Of a stretch of DNA of 11,785 nucleotides, positions 5,949 through 11,785 are shown in pieces. Position numbers and translations under genes: made by a program. The notes below the pieces were generated by a model. It made no database searches, was not told the origin of the DNA, and was given only the letters and a program-made list of their open reading frames with translations. Origin of the DNA: an uncultured Lachnospiraceae bacterium (GTDB lineage Bacteria; Bacillota; Clostridia; Lachnospirales; Lachnospiraceae); assembly GCA_947175305.1 (NCBI GenBank), contig CAMWMO010000004.1, positions 1-11,785 of the forward strand. Direction: 5' to 3'. The first letter of the stretch is position 1; the number at the start of each line of letters is the position of its first letter.

Positions 5949-6000
5949 ATTAAAATCCCCTTATTTTACGAAGTTCGTCACGGTCTGTATGTGCCTTATT

Positions 6001-6018
6001 CGCTTAATCGTTTTCGCG
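6001..6018. promoter_or_regulatory. Imperfect LacI-type palindrome at the lacI-family start site
   Basis: CGCTTAATCGTTTTCGCG is centred on CG at 6009-6010. Six of nine symmetric pairs match (CGC/GCG, AA/TT, C/G). It covers about -1 to +17 of the predicted regulator transcript, so bound repressor would block its own gene. The symmetry is weak compared with the site before cbpA. Confidence 0.4.
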
Positions 6019-6023
6019 TTATT

Positions 6024-6052
6024 ATTATACAACACATTCTTAATCAATGCAA
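6024..6052 (-). promoter_or_regulatory. SigA promoter of the lacI-family gene
   Basis: On the minus strand, -35 TTGCAT (6047-6052) and -10 TATAAT (6024-6029) are separated by 17 nt, with a predicted start near 6017. The leader of about 70 nt contains the AAGGGG ribosome site. Hexamers and spacing are identical to those of the divergent cbpA promoter. Confidence 0.72.
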
Positions 6053-6097
6053 TGTATTTCGGTTCTTTCTGCGCATTTGAGGAAAAATATATATTTA

Positions 6098-6126
6098 TTG
6101 CATTTTTATCATTTCTTCGGTATAAT
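6098..6126 (+). promoter_or_regulatory. SigA promoter of cellobiose phosphorylase
   Basis: -35 TTGCAT (6098-6103), 17-nt spacer, -10 TATAAT (6121-6126); predicted start near 6133. The leader is about 49 nt and carries AGGAG 9 nt before the cbpA ATG. Confidence 0.78.
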
Positions 6127-6145
6127 TTGTTTATCGATACTTACG

Positions 6146-6155
6146 TAAACGTTTA
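6146..6155. promoter_or_regulatory. LacI-family operator (or CcpA cre site) before cbpA
   Basis: TAAACGTTTA is a perfect 10-bp palindrome with the central CG used by LacI/GalR-family proteins. It covers about +14 to +23 of the cbpA transcript, suitable for blocking elongation. The surrounding 14 bp match the CcpA cre pattern TGWAANCGNTNWCA at 11 positions, failing only at the outer bases, so carbon catabolite repression through the same site is possible. Confidence 0.68.
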
Positions 6156-6181
6156 ACAAACAAAAAAAGGAGAATGAATCT

Positions 6182-8617
6182 ATGAAATTTGGTTACTTTG
6201 ACGACGCTAACCGCGAGTACGTCATCACCACACCTAAAACACCCTTACCCTGGATCAACTATTTGGGCTGTAACGAGTTCTTTTCGCTGATCTCCAACAC
6301 CTGCGGCGGCTACACCTTCTACAAGGATGCGAAGCTTCTTCGCATAACACGCTACCGCTACAACGATGTACCGCTTGACATCAACGGCAAATACTTCTAT
6401 GTCAAGGAGGGGGACACTGTCTGGAATCCCGGCTGGAAACCCACCCAGACAGAGCTTGACCGCTATGAGTGCCGCCACGGTATCGGCTACAGTCGTTTCA
6501 CGGGCGAAAAGAATAAGCTTGAAGCTTCCGTCCTCACCTTTATCCCCATGGACGACAACTGTGAGATCGGCCAGGTGAAGCTGACCAATTTAAGCGACAC
6601 GAAAAAGACCGCTTCGCTTTTCTCCTATGTAGAATGGTGTCTCTGGAATGCGGACGACGATTCCCGTAACTTCCAGCGTAACTTAAACACCGGTGAAGTA
6701 GAGGTGATCGGATCGACCATCTACCACAAAACAGAGTACAGAGAGCGCAGAAACCACTATGCGGTATATTCCGTAAACGCTCCTGTTGACGGTTTCGACA
6801 CCAGCCGCGACGCTTTTCTGGGCGCTTACCGCGGTGTGGCAAATCCGGAAGTTGTAGAGAACGGCAAGGCGACTGACTCAATCGCAAACGGCTGGTCACC
6901 CATTGCTTCCCATCAGATCAATGTGACCTTAGAGCCCGGCGAGAGCAAGACCTTTGTCTTCGTTCTGGGCTATCTGGAGAATCCCGAGGACGAAAAGTGG
7001 GAGTCTCCCGGCATCATCAATAAAAAGCCGGCGAACGAAATGCTTGCAAAATATCAGACCGACGCTGATGTGGACAAGGCTTTCGCTGCCCTGAACGCAT
7101 ACTGGAGCGATCTGTTATCCAAGTACACCGTGAAGTCCTCCAACGATAAAGTGGACCGCATGGTCAATATCTGGAATCAGTATCAGTGTATGGTGACCTT
7201 TAATATGTCCCGTTCCGCTTCCTACTATGAGTCCGGCATCGGCCGCGGTATGGGCTTCCGCGATTCCTGTCAGGATCTTCTGGGCTTCGTACATCTGATT
7301 CCCGACCGGGCGAGACAACGTATCATCGACATTGCCTCCACCCAGTTCCCGGACGGCAGCGCTTACCATCAGTACCAGCCTCTCACGAAGAAGGGCAACT
7401 CCGACATCGGCAGCGGCTTTAACGATGATCCGCTGTGGCTGATCGCAGGCGCCTCCGCTTATGTGCGCGAGACGGGTGACACCTCTCTTCTGACAGAGAT
7501 GGTTCCTTTTGACAACGATATGAATCAGGCCAAGCCTCTGATGGAGCACCTGAAACGCTCCTTTGAGTACATAGTAAACCACAAGGGGCCTCACGCTCTG
7601 CCCCTGATCGGCCGTGCCGACTGGAATGACTGCCTGAATTTAAACTGCTTCTCAGAGCATCCCGGAGAATCCTTCCAGACTTTCGGTCCTTCCGAGGGTC
7701 CTGTGGCGGAATCCGTGTTCATCGCCGGCATGTTCGTCAAGTACGGCGAAGAGTATGCGCAGCTCTGTGAACTGATGGACGATCAGGCGGAAGCGGATCG
7801 TGCCCGCACCGAAGTACAGAAAATGTATGACGCCGTATTGAAGGATGGCTGGGACGGTGAATGGTTTGTCCGCGCCTACGACGCTTACGGTAAGAAGATC
7901 GGCTCCAAGGAATGTGAAGAGGGACAGATCTACATCGAATCCAACGGCTTCTGTCCTCTTGCCGGCATCGGCGTAAAAGAGGGACTGGCTCAGAAAGCGT
8001 TAGATTCCGTAAAGGAAAAACTGGATAGCAAATACGGCGTCATGATCCTGCAGCCCGCTTACACCAAGTATCACTTAGAGCTGGGTGAGATTTCCTCCTA
8101 TCCGCCGGGATATAAGGAGAACGCAGGTATCTTCTGTCACAACAATCCCTGGGTTTCCATCGCGGAGACCGTGATCGGACGCGGCGACAGAGCTTTCGAG
8201 ATCTATCAGAAGACCTGCCCTGCTTATGTGGAAGAGTTTAGTGAGATTCACCGCACAGAGCCTTATGTTTATTCCCAGATGGTAGCGGGCGCAGACGCAA
8301 AGACACACGGCGAGGCGAAGAACAGCTGGCTGACCGGTACGGCGGCATGGACCTTCGTGAATGTGTCTCAGCATATTTTGGGCGTTTATCCTACCCATCA
8401 GGGTCTGAGCATCGATCCCTGCGTACCGAAGGGCTTCGGTGACTTCACTCTCACCAGAAAATTCCGGGAAGGCACCTACAATATTAAGGTTGTAAATCCT
8501 GACAACGTGGAGAAGGGTGTGAAATCCATCACCGTGGACGGCAAGGCCGTAGAAGGCTGCGTAGTGCCTTATGAGAAAGGAAAGACTGCGTATGATGTCG
8601 TTGTGACAATGGGCTAA
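6182..8617 (+). CDS. cbpA: Cellobiose phosphorylase (GH94)
   Basis: This 811-residue cytoplasmic enzyme converts cellobiose and phosphate to alpha-glucose 1-phosphate and glucose with inversion, saving one ATP per disaccharide. The sequence can be followed end to end against clostridial cellobiose phosphorylase from memory, including the start [32 protein letters not shown] and [14 protein letters not shown]94 active-site motifs are GMGFRD with R360-D361, [10 protein letters not shown] with D480 and D483 (one of these is the catalytic acid, likely the Asp of WND), [19 protein letters not shown] with H653 (phosphate site) and [11 protein letters not shown]. No signal peptide, which fits intracellular use of imported cellobiose. 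The close match favours cellobiose over chitobiose or cellodextrin. It is transcribed alone, from a promoter with a LacI-type operator to a strong terminator; no transporter gene is in the window. Confidence 0.96.
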   Translation: MKFGYFDDANREYVITTPKTPLPWINYLGCNEFFSLISNTCGGYTFYKDAKLLRITRYRYNDVPLDINGKYFYVKEGDTVWNPGWKPTQTELDRYECRHGIGYSRFTGEKNKLEASVLTFIPMDDNCEIGQVKLTNLSDTKKTASLFSYVEWCLWNADDDSRNFQRNLNTGEVEVIGSTIYHKTEYRERRNHYAVYSVNAPVDGFDTSRDAFLGAYRGVANPEVVENGKATDSIANGWSPIASHQINVTLEPGESKTFVFVLGYLENPEDEKWESPGIINKKPANEMLAKYQTDADVDKAFAALNAYWSDLLSKYTVKSSNDKVDRMVNIWNQYQCMVTFNMSRSASYYESGIGRGMGFRDSCQDLLGFVHLIPDRARQRIIDIASTQFPDGSAYHQYQPLTKKGNSDIGSGFNDDPLWLIAGASAYVRETGDTSLLTEMVPFDNDMNQAKPLMEHLKRSFEYIVNHKGPHALPLIGRADWNDCLNLNCFSEHPGESFQTFGPSEGPVAESVFIAGMFVKYGEEYAQLCELMDDQAEADRARTEVQKMYDAVLKDGWDGEWFVRAYDAYGKKIGSKECEEGQIYIESNGFCPLAGIGVKEGLAQKALDSVKEKLDSKYGVMILQPAYTKYHLELGEISSYPPGYKENAGIFCHNNPWVSIAETVIGRGDRAFEIYQKTCPAYVEEFSEIHRTEPYVYSQMVAGADAKTHGEAKNSWLTGTAAWTFVNVSQHILGVYPTHQGLSIDPCVPKGFGDFTLTRKFREGTYNIKVVNPDNVEKGVKSITVDGKAVEGCVVPYEKGKTAYDVVVTMG

Positions 8618-8646
8618 CCGCAATATAGTTATAATTTAAACGCGAT

Positions 8647-8684
8647 AAAAATCCGCATACAGCATCTTGTATGCGGATTTTTTT
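8647..8684 (+). terminator. Strong intrinsic terminator after cbpA
   Basis: AAAAATCCGCATACA (8647-8661), loop GCATCT and TGTATGCGGATTTTT (8668-8682) form a perfect 15-bp stem with a seven-T run. It begins 29 nt after the cbpA stop. The A run on the left arm makes it usable on the minus strand too. Confidence 0.93.
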
Positions 8685-8709
8685 ATGACCACTAGTTTCC
8701 CAAAAGGGC

Positions 8710-8738
8710 TTGTTTTTCCCCGAAAGATGTGACAAAAT
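8710..8738 (+). promoter_or_regulatory. Candidate promoter of the MerR-family gene
   Basis: -35 TTGTTT (8710-8715), 17-nt spacer, -10 CAAAAT (8733-8738) with an upstream TG at 8730-8731. The predicted start is near 8745. An alternative -10, TATAGT at 8766-8771, lacks a good -35 at normal spacing, though long-spacer promoters are typical targets of MerR proteins. Confidence 0.4.
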
Positions 8739-8746
8739 ATGACTTA

Positions 8747-8776
8747 GCCAACTCTGACCCACGGGTATAGTTTGGC
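8747..8776. promoter_or_regulatory. 30-bp nested dyad before the MerR-family gene
   Basis: Outer arms GCCAA (8747-8751) and TTGGC (8772-8776) share one centre with inner arms ACCC (8757-8760) and GGGT (8763-8766). Nine base pairs are symmetric around 8761.5. The position, just after the candidate start and overlapping the alternative -10, suits an autoregulatory operator of the MerR protein. Confidence 0.45.
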
Positions 8777-8825
8777 GCAGAACTAGGAAATATCGGTATT
8801 TTGATCGAATGTTGGAGTGTTTATT

Positions 8826-9656
8826 ATGAGTCAGTATATGTCTATCGGAAAAGTATCTAAATTAAAGAATGTGAGCATCAAATCTCTGCGTTACTACGAC
8901 CAGATCGGTATTTTGAAACCGGCATTTGTAAACACAGAGACCAACTATCGCTATTATACAAAGGAACAGCTCTATCTTCTGGATGCGATCACCGTATGCC
9001 TGAAGCTGGGGATTCCGCTGAAAGATCTGAATAATTACGTGGAAAATACTTCCATCAATCTGCAAAAGCTTCTCTACGACGGTAAGATTCTGGCGGAGCA
9101 GCGGATTCTGGACATTCACAACTGCCTTGCCACCCTGCAGGATACACTGCAGAATATGGCAAGCCCCGTAACGGGATTTGCCCGGATACCCGAGAGCAAG
9201 AGCGGCATCCTGCTGCCCGACGGCTTCTATCACAACGAGATCGTAAGCCGTAAAATGCTCACGGTTCCTCTGGAAGACATCGATGTCCCCAAGTATTACG
9301 GACAGCATATCCTGAAGCTTTTTGTCACCGCCCAGCAGATGGGAACGATCGTGGCATATCCTTCCGGCGTGCTGCATGAGTATCATGACGGCAAATACCA
9401 GCGTCATATGTTCCTCACGATCACCGACGATACGCCCGCCACAGAGACTTCGGCACAGACTATCCGCACCATCGACCAAGGCGATTTTGCCTGCCGCAGG
9501 ATCTCTGCCCATATAGCAGACTTTGAATCAATACGCGAGGAAATGAAAGAAGTGATCAAGAGCGACGATTTCTGCGTCATCGAGACCGATACACTCTCGG
9601 AAGAAAATAAAAAAGACGGATATCCCTTTGAACTGGAATATCCGTTATCCTCCTAA
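8826..9656 (+). CDS. MerR-family regulator with C-terminal GyrI-like effector domain
   Basis: This 276-residue regulator resembles BmrR and related multidrug or ligand sensors. The N-terminal winged helix-turn-helix (about 4-75) has the signature IGKVSKLKNVSIKSLRYYDQ ending in the RYYDQIGIL motif (22-30), then YRYYTKEQLYLLD. A helical linker (about 75-112) should form the antiparallel dimer coiled coil, and the rest (about 118-276) is a beta-rich ligand-binding domain. The ATG at 8826 is chosen because GGAG (8814-8817) lies 8 nt upstream; an in-frame GTG at 8817 overlaps that ribosome site. It stands alone between the cbpA terminator and the convergent kinase gene, 25 nt away, with no adjacent efflux gene. 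A dyad in front of the gene suggests autoregulation. The ligand is unknown. Confidence 0.9.
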   Translation: MSQYMSIGKVSKLKNVSIKSLRYYDQIGILKPAFVNTETNYRYYTKEQLYLLDAITVCLKLGIPLKDLNNYVENTSINLQKLLYDGKILAEQRILDIHNCLATLQDTLQNMASPVTGFARIPESKSGILLPDGFYHNEIVSRKMLTVPLEDIDVPKYYGQHILKLFVTAQQMGTIVAYPSGVLHEYHDGKYQRHMFLTITDDTPATETSAQTIRTIDQGDFACRRISAHIADFESIREEMKEVIKSDDFCVIETDTLSEENKKDGYPFELEYPLSS

Positions 9657-9681
9657 TCGCAGGTTTTCGAGCGCCACTGCT

Positions 9682-10515
9682 TCACACCCGCTTCAGACGA
9701 TACAAAATCTCCTCGAAGGGAACGCCGTCTGTGGCGGGTGTTTCCAGTTCCAGCGCCGTCTGGATGCACTGCTTCACAAAGCCGGAAGCCTTTTTCACGG
9801 ATCTGTCAAAGGGCACACCGTTTACGGCGTCCGCCGCAATAATAGCTGAGAACACATCCCCTGTGCCGCAGCGCTCCGTCCCTGCTTTTTGCACGCGGAT
9901 AAAACGGGCCGCATCTTCCTGCCCCTTCTTCACATACACATAGTTCGCAATATATTCTCCCTGGGGAATCCCTGTAATGACCACCTGAGAAGGACCCATA
10001 GCCGCCAAACGCTCCGCCATGGCACACAGCTCCTTCTTCTTCCAACCCGTTTCCCGGTAGGGAGCGCCCACGAGATGACAGGCCTCCGTCAGATTCGGCG
10101 TGATGATATCCGCCAGAGCGACCAGCTTCCTAAGTTCTGTACATAACTCTACTGTATAGGCAGAGTATAGCTTCCCATGATCCCCCATCACGGGATCCAC
10201 GACCACCAATGTCTTCTCTTCAGAAAAGTCCTGAATAAACTTCCGTACGATGTCAATCTGTCTCACGGACCCCAGATAACCCGTGGCAATCCCGTCAAAA
10301 GAGAGACCAATCTTTCCCCAATTCTCGATATACTCCTCCATCCGGTCCGTATAATCATCCCGGAAAAAATAGGGGAAAGCGGTATTGCTCGAAAAGATGG
10401 AGGTTGGCAGAGGACATGCCTGCACTCCCATATAAGAAATAATCGGAAGAAGCACCGTCATGGCGCATCTTCCGTATCCCGCAATATCATTTATGATCGC
10501 TATTTTCTTCTGCAT
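9682..10515 (-). CDS. Pyridoxal/pyridoxamine kinase (PdxK/PdxY family)
   Basis: This is a 277-residue ribokinase-fold kinase that should phosphorylate pyridoxal, pyridoxamine or pyridoxine with ATP in the B6 salvage pathway. Family marks are the N-terminal IAIINDIAGYGRCAMT (5-20), LPTSIFSSNTAF (36-47), DPVMGDHGKLY (107-117), ITPNLTEA (138-145) and the anion-hole motif GTGDVFSA (217-224), whose D220 is the catalytic base. Length and motifs are normal. Which vitamer is preferred, and whether it is nearer PdxK or PdxY, cannot be told by eye. An AAGGAG lies 14 nt before the ATG, rather far for a ribosome site, but no better in-frame start was found. It has its own promoter at 10559-10588 and converges on the MerR gene with 25 nt between stops and no obvious terminator. 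Confidence 0.92.
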   Translation of the reverse strand: MQKKIAIINDIAGYGRCAMTVLLPIISYMGVQACPLPTSIFSSNTAFPYFFRDDYTDRMEEYIENWGKIGLSFDGIATGYLGSVRQIDIVRKFIQDFSEEKTLVVVDPVMGDHGKLYSAYTVELCTELRKLVALADIITPNLTEACHLVGAPYRETGWKKKELCAMAERLAAMGPSQVVITGIPQGEYIANYVYVKKGQEDAARFIRVQKAGTERCGTGDVFSAIIAADAVNGVPFDRSVKKASGFVKQCIQTALELETPATDGVPFEEILYRLKRV

Positions 10516-10558
10516 CGGTCTGCAAGCGTCTCCTTCTCCATAAGCATTCTGTTCCTCT

Positions 10559-10588
10559 ATTCTAACACCATTTCGCTTATGGGGGCAA
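10559..10588 (-). promoter_or_regulatory. Promoter of the pyridoxal kinase gene
   Basis: On the minus strand, -35 TTGCCC (10583-10588), 18-nt spacer, -10 TAGAAT (10559-10564) with an extended -10 TG (TGTTAGAAT). The start near 10552 gives a leader of about 37 nt. It lies in the 78-nt gap after the preceding gene, in which no real terminator is seen, so readthrough from that gene is possible. Confidence 0.6.
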
Positions 10589-10593
10589 GCCGG

Positions 10594-11259
10594 TCAGCCC
10601 ACAAATTTCTTTTCCCGTGTTCCCTCTAACTTTCGCATCTCCTCCGCGCTGACCACACCCACAGCCTCGCTTACGGACTGTTCGCCGTCACTGTCGCCAT
10701 TCTCTTCTTTCTTACTATCATTCTTCATCAGTTCATCCTGCATACGGTCTATCTCGCTCAGCGCCTCTCTTGCCTGCTTCACCTCCATAATCTTTTTCAT
10801 GATGAGATTGATGTCTTCCGGAGAGAACATATCCAGGCACTTCATCAAGCTGGTCGTGTCATTCAAGTCAATCTTCACCGTTCCCACAGAGGTACTCACT
10901 GAAATCCAATCCGGGTTGGCGCTGCCGCCTATGGTGATGGTGTTGCCATACAAAGCGTCCCTGGTGATCGATACATGGGCCCCGTTGTGCCATACATCTT
11001 TCGTCACCGGCTTCCCCGGCGTCGGCTCATCCATCTGGCGCAGAATGATTCCGATGGAGTCTGTTGCGCCGTTGTGCTCTCCCGACTCCGCATACTCGTC
11101 CGCACGCTTTAACTTGGCAGCAAAGCTGTTCGGATCGATGTCTCCTTCCATTTTTTCCATCTTCCACTTATTTGCCGACGCCACCTGCTTCGCCAACAGT
11201 TCCGCCGCATTGTATGTGGTGTTAGGTGTTTTATAGCCATATAAATTATTGCTTATCAT
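10594..11259 (-). CDS. Uncharacterised 221-residue protein
   Basis: I do not recognise the family. The product begins MISNNLYGYKTPNTTYNAAE and has no signal peptide or membrane segment. Residues 1-60 look helical and polar. About 85-132 is a probable beta region (HVSITRDALYGNTITIGG, then SVGTVKIDL), and 136-178 is helical with heptad-like spacing (MFSPEDINLIMKKIMEVKQA). The last 40 residues are an acidic, Ser-rich, probably disordered tail ending in a basic patch. The ribosome site GGAGG lies 9 nt before the ATG. It follows the 157-residue gene by 21 nt, so the two are almost certainly co-transcribed. The WHNGAHVSITRD segment resembles a small recurrent domain of uncharacterised Lachnospiraceae proteins, but I cannot name it. 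Confidence 0.85.
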   Translation of the reverse strand: MISNNLYGYKTPNTTYNAAELLAKQVASANKWKMEKMEGDIDPNSFAAKLKRADEYAESGEHNGATDSIGIILRQMDEPTPGKPVTKDVWHNGAHVSITRDALYGNTITIGGSANPDWISVSTSVGTVKIDLNDTTSLMKCLDMFSPEDINLIMKKIMEVKQAREALSEIDRMQDELMKNDSKKEENGDSDGEQSVSEAVGVVSAEEMRKLEGTREKKFVG

Positions 11260-11280
11260 ATCTTTCTCTCCTCCGAAATG

Positions 11281-11754
11281 TTACGCTTCCTCCACGGTCT
11301 CCAGTGCAAACCGTTCGATCATATGCTCCGTCTCTCCGGAGACCTTCGCCATATCCACCTGGTATGCCTCCAGCCTGCCGTCCTCATATTTTGCCTCCAC
11401 ATAGACCTGTGCATCCTCGTCCTGAATCTTGCCTTTCAGGGTATATCCTTCTGTCACGGCGATTCTTATATGATCGCTCTCCTCATAGCTCATATGTCTC
11501 ACCTCCGCAGTCTGCAAAGCCTCTGTCAGCATTACCGCATTGACGCGAACACCAGACGTCATACCGACCCTGCCCACGCCGGACTGCTCTTCCGTCCTCG
11601 CTCTCGGCTCCGCGTCCGCCGCAGCGCTCTTTTCCTGATCCCGATTTTTCAGATTCTGCAAAAGGCTCTCCTGAAATCCTTCCGCCCGGCCCGCTTTCTT
11701 ATTTTTCTGGTATGCCGGTATCCCGTTTTTGCCCTGTACCTCCTGTACGCCCAT
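11281..11754 (-). CDS. Uncharacterised 157-residue protein
   Basis: I do not recognise the family. The product begins MGVQEVQGKNGIPAYQKNKK. Residues 1-65 are charged and Gln/Arg/Ala-rich, probably disordered. The C-terminal part (about 90-155) is a compact beta-rich domain (IRIAVTEGYTLKGKI, QVYVEAKYEDGRLEAYQVDM) with a closing helix (EHMIERFALETVEEA). No cysteine, signal peptide or membrane segment. GGGAGG lies 9 nt before the ATG at 11754, supporting this start. It is upstream of the 221-residue gene by 21 nt; any promoter or further upstream gene lies beyond the right edge, as only 31 nt remain. Confidence 0.85.
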   Translation of the reverse strand: MGVQEVQGKNGIPAYQKNKKAGRAEGFQESLLQNLKNRDQEKSAAADAEPRARTEEQSGVGRVGMTSGVRVNAVMLTEALQTAEVRHMSYEESDHIRIAVTEGYTLKGKIQDEDAQVYVEAKYEDGRLEAYQVDMAKVSGETEHMIERFALETVEEA

Positions 11755-11785
11755 TTCCTACGGCCTCCCTTCCGTCAGAATTTTC

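Noticed and set aside
5890..6156. Plus-strand hydrophobic 88-residue frame upstream of cbpA
   Set aside because: It starts inside the lacI-family gene in antisense and crosses both divergent promoters and the operator; no ribosome site supports it.
6173..6184. Tiny upstream frame ATG-AAT-CTA-TGA overlapping the cbpA start
   Set aside because: It is three codons long, and its ATG is too close to the AGGAG site to be used well; the spacing of 9 nt clearly serves the cbpA ATG.
8792..8914. 13-bp direct repeat ATCGGTATTTTGA before and inside the MerR-family gene
   Set aside because: The second copy lies within codons of the conserved helix-turn-helix region (QIGIL) and explains itself as coding sequence. 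A shared short AT-rich string is likely chance.

Overview
The window looks like chromosomal core DNA from an anaerobic, spore-forming Firmicute, most likely a Lachnospiraceae member. The evidence is a cellobiose phosphorylase that, from memory, closely resembles the clostridial enzyme, consensus SigA promoters, strong AGGAGG-type ribosome sites, the rdgB-yfcE gene pair, a HAAS/DUF1700 protein, and a small Asn/Ser/Gln-rich gene behind a SigG-like promoter. No transposase, phage gene, CRISPR array or other transfer marker was seen. All identifications come from motifs and memory of the families; no database was searched.

Left part (1-3536, minus strand): a partial tRNA-Pro(UGG) with its own consensus promoter lies downstream of a tight four-gene operon. 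In transcription order this is a THUMP-type 23S rRNA methyltransferase (rlmL/ypsC-like), a membrane-anchored amidase-fold protein, XTP/dITP pyrophosphatase (rdgB) and a YfcE-type metallophosphoesterase. Gaps are 3, 22 and 5 nt. Two points stand out. The operon promoter places +1 on the A of the first ATG, which predicts a leaderless mRNA. The amidase homologue has lost all three zinc ligands and the catalytic Glu, so it should be a pseudoenzyme.

Middle (3559-4036): a 49-residue low-complexity protein gene has a textbook ribosome site, a SigG-like promoter and a terminator. It is divergent from a plus-strand transcription unit with an extended -10 promoter, two hairpins, C-rich unpaired segments and a terminator, and no coding potential. 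That unit is a candidate small RNA of about 106 nt. Between the two promoters are three copies of an 8-bp TGGTACTA-like element.

Sugar region (4060-8684): a LacI-family repressor gene (minus) is divergent from cellobiose phosphorylase (plus). Both promoters are TTGCAT-N17-TATAAT, and each carries a CG-centred palindrome at or just after its start site, which suggests joint control by the repressor, possibly also by CcpA at the cbpA site. The repressor gene overlaps an unknown 130-residue gene, which is followed closely by a HAAS-domain membrane protein. The phosphorylase gene ends in a strong intrinsic terminator. No sugar transporter or second glycosidase is visible here.

Right part (8710-11785): a MerR-family regulator with a GyrI-like ligand domain (plus) converges on a pyridoxal/pyridoxamine kinase gene (minus) that has its own promoter. 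Upstream of the kinase lie two adjacent small genes of unknown function, which run toward the right edge of the window.
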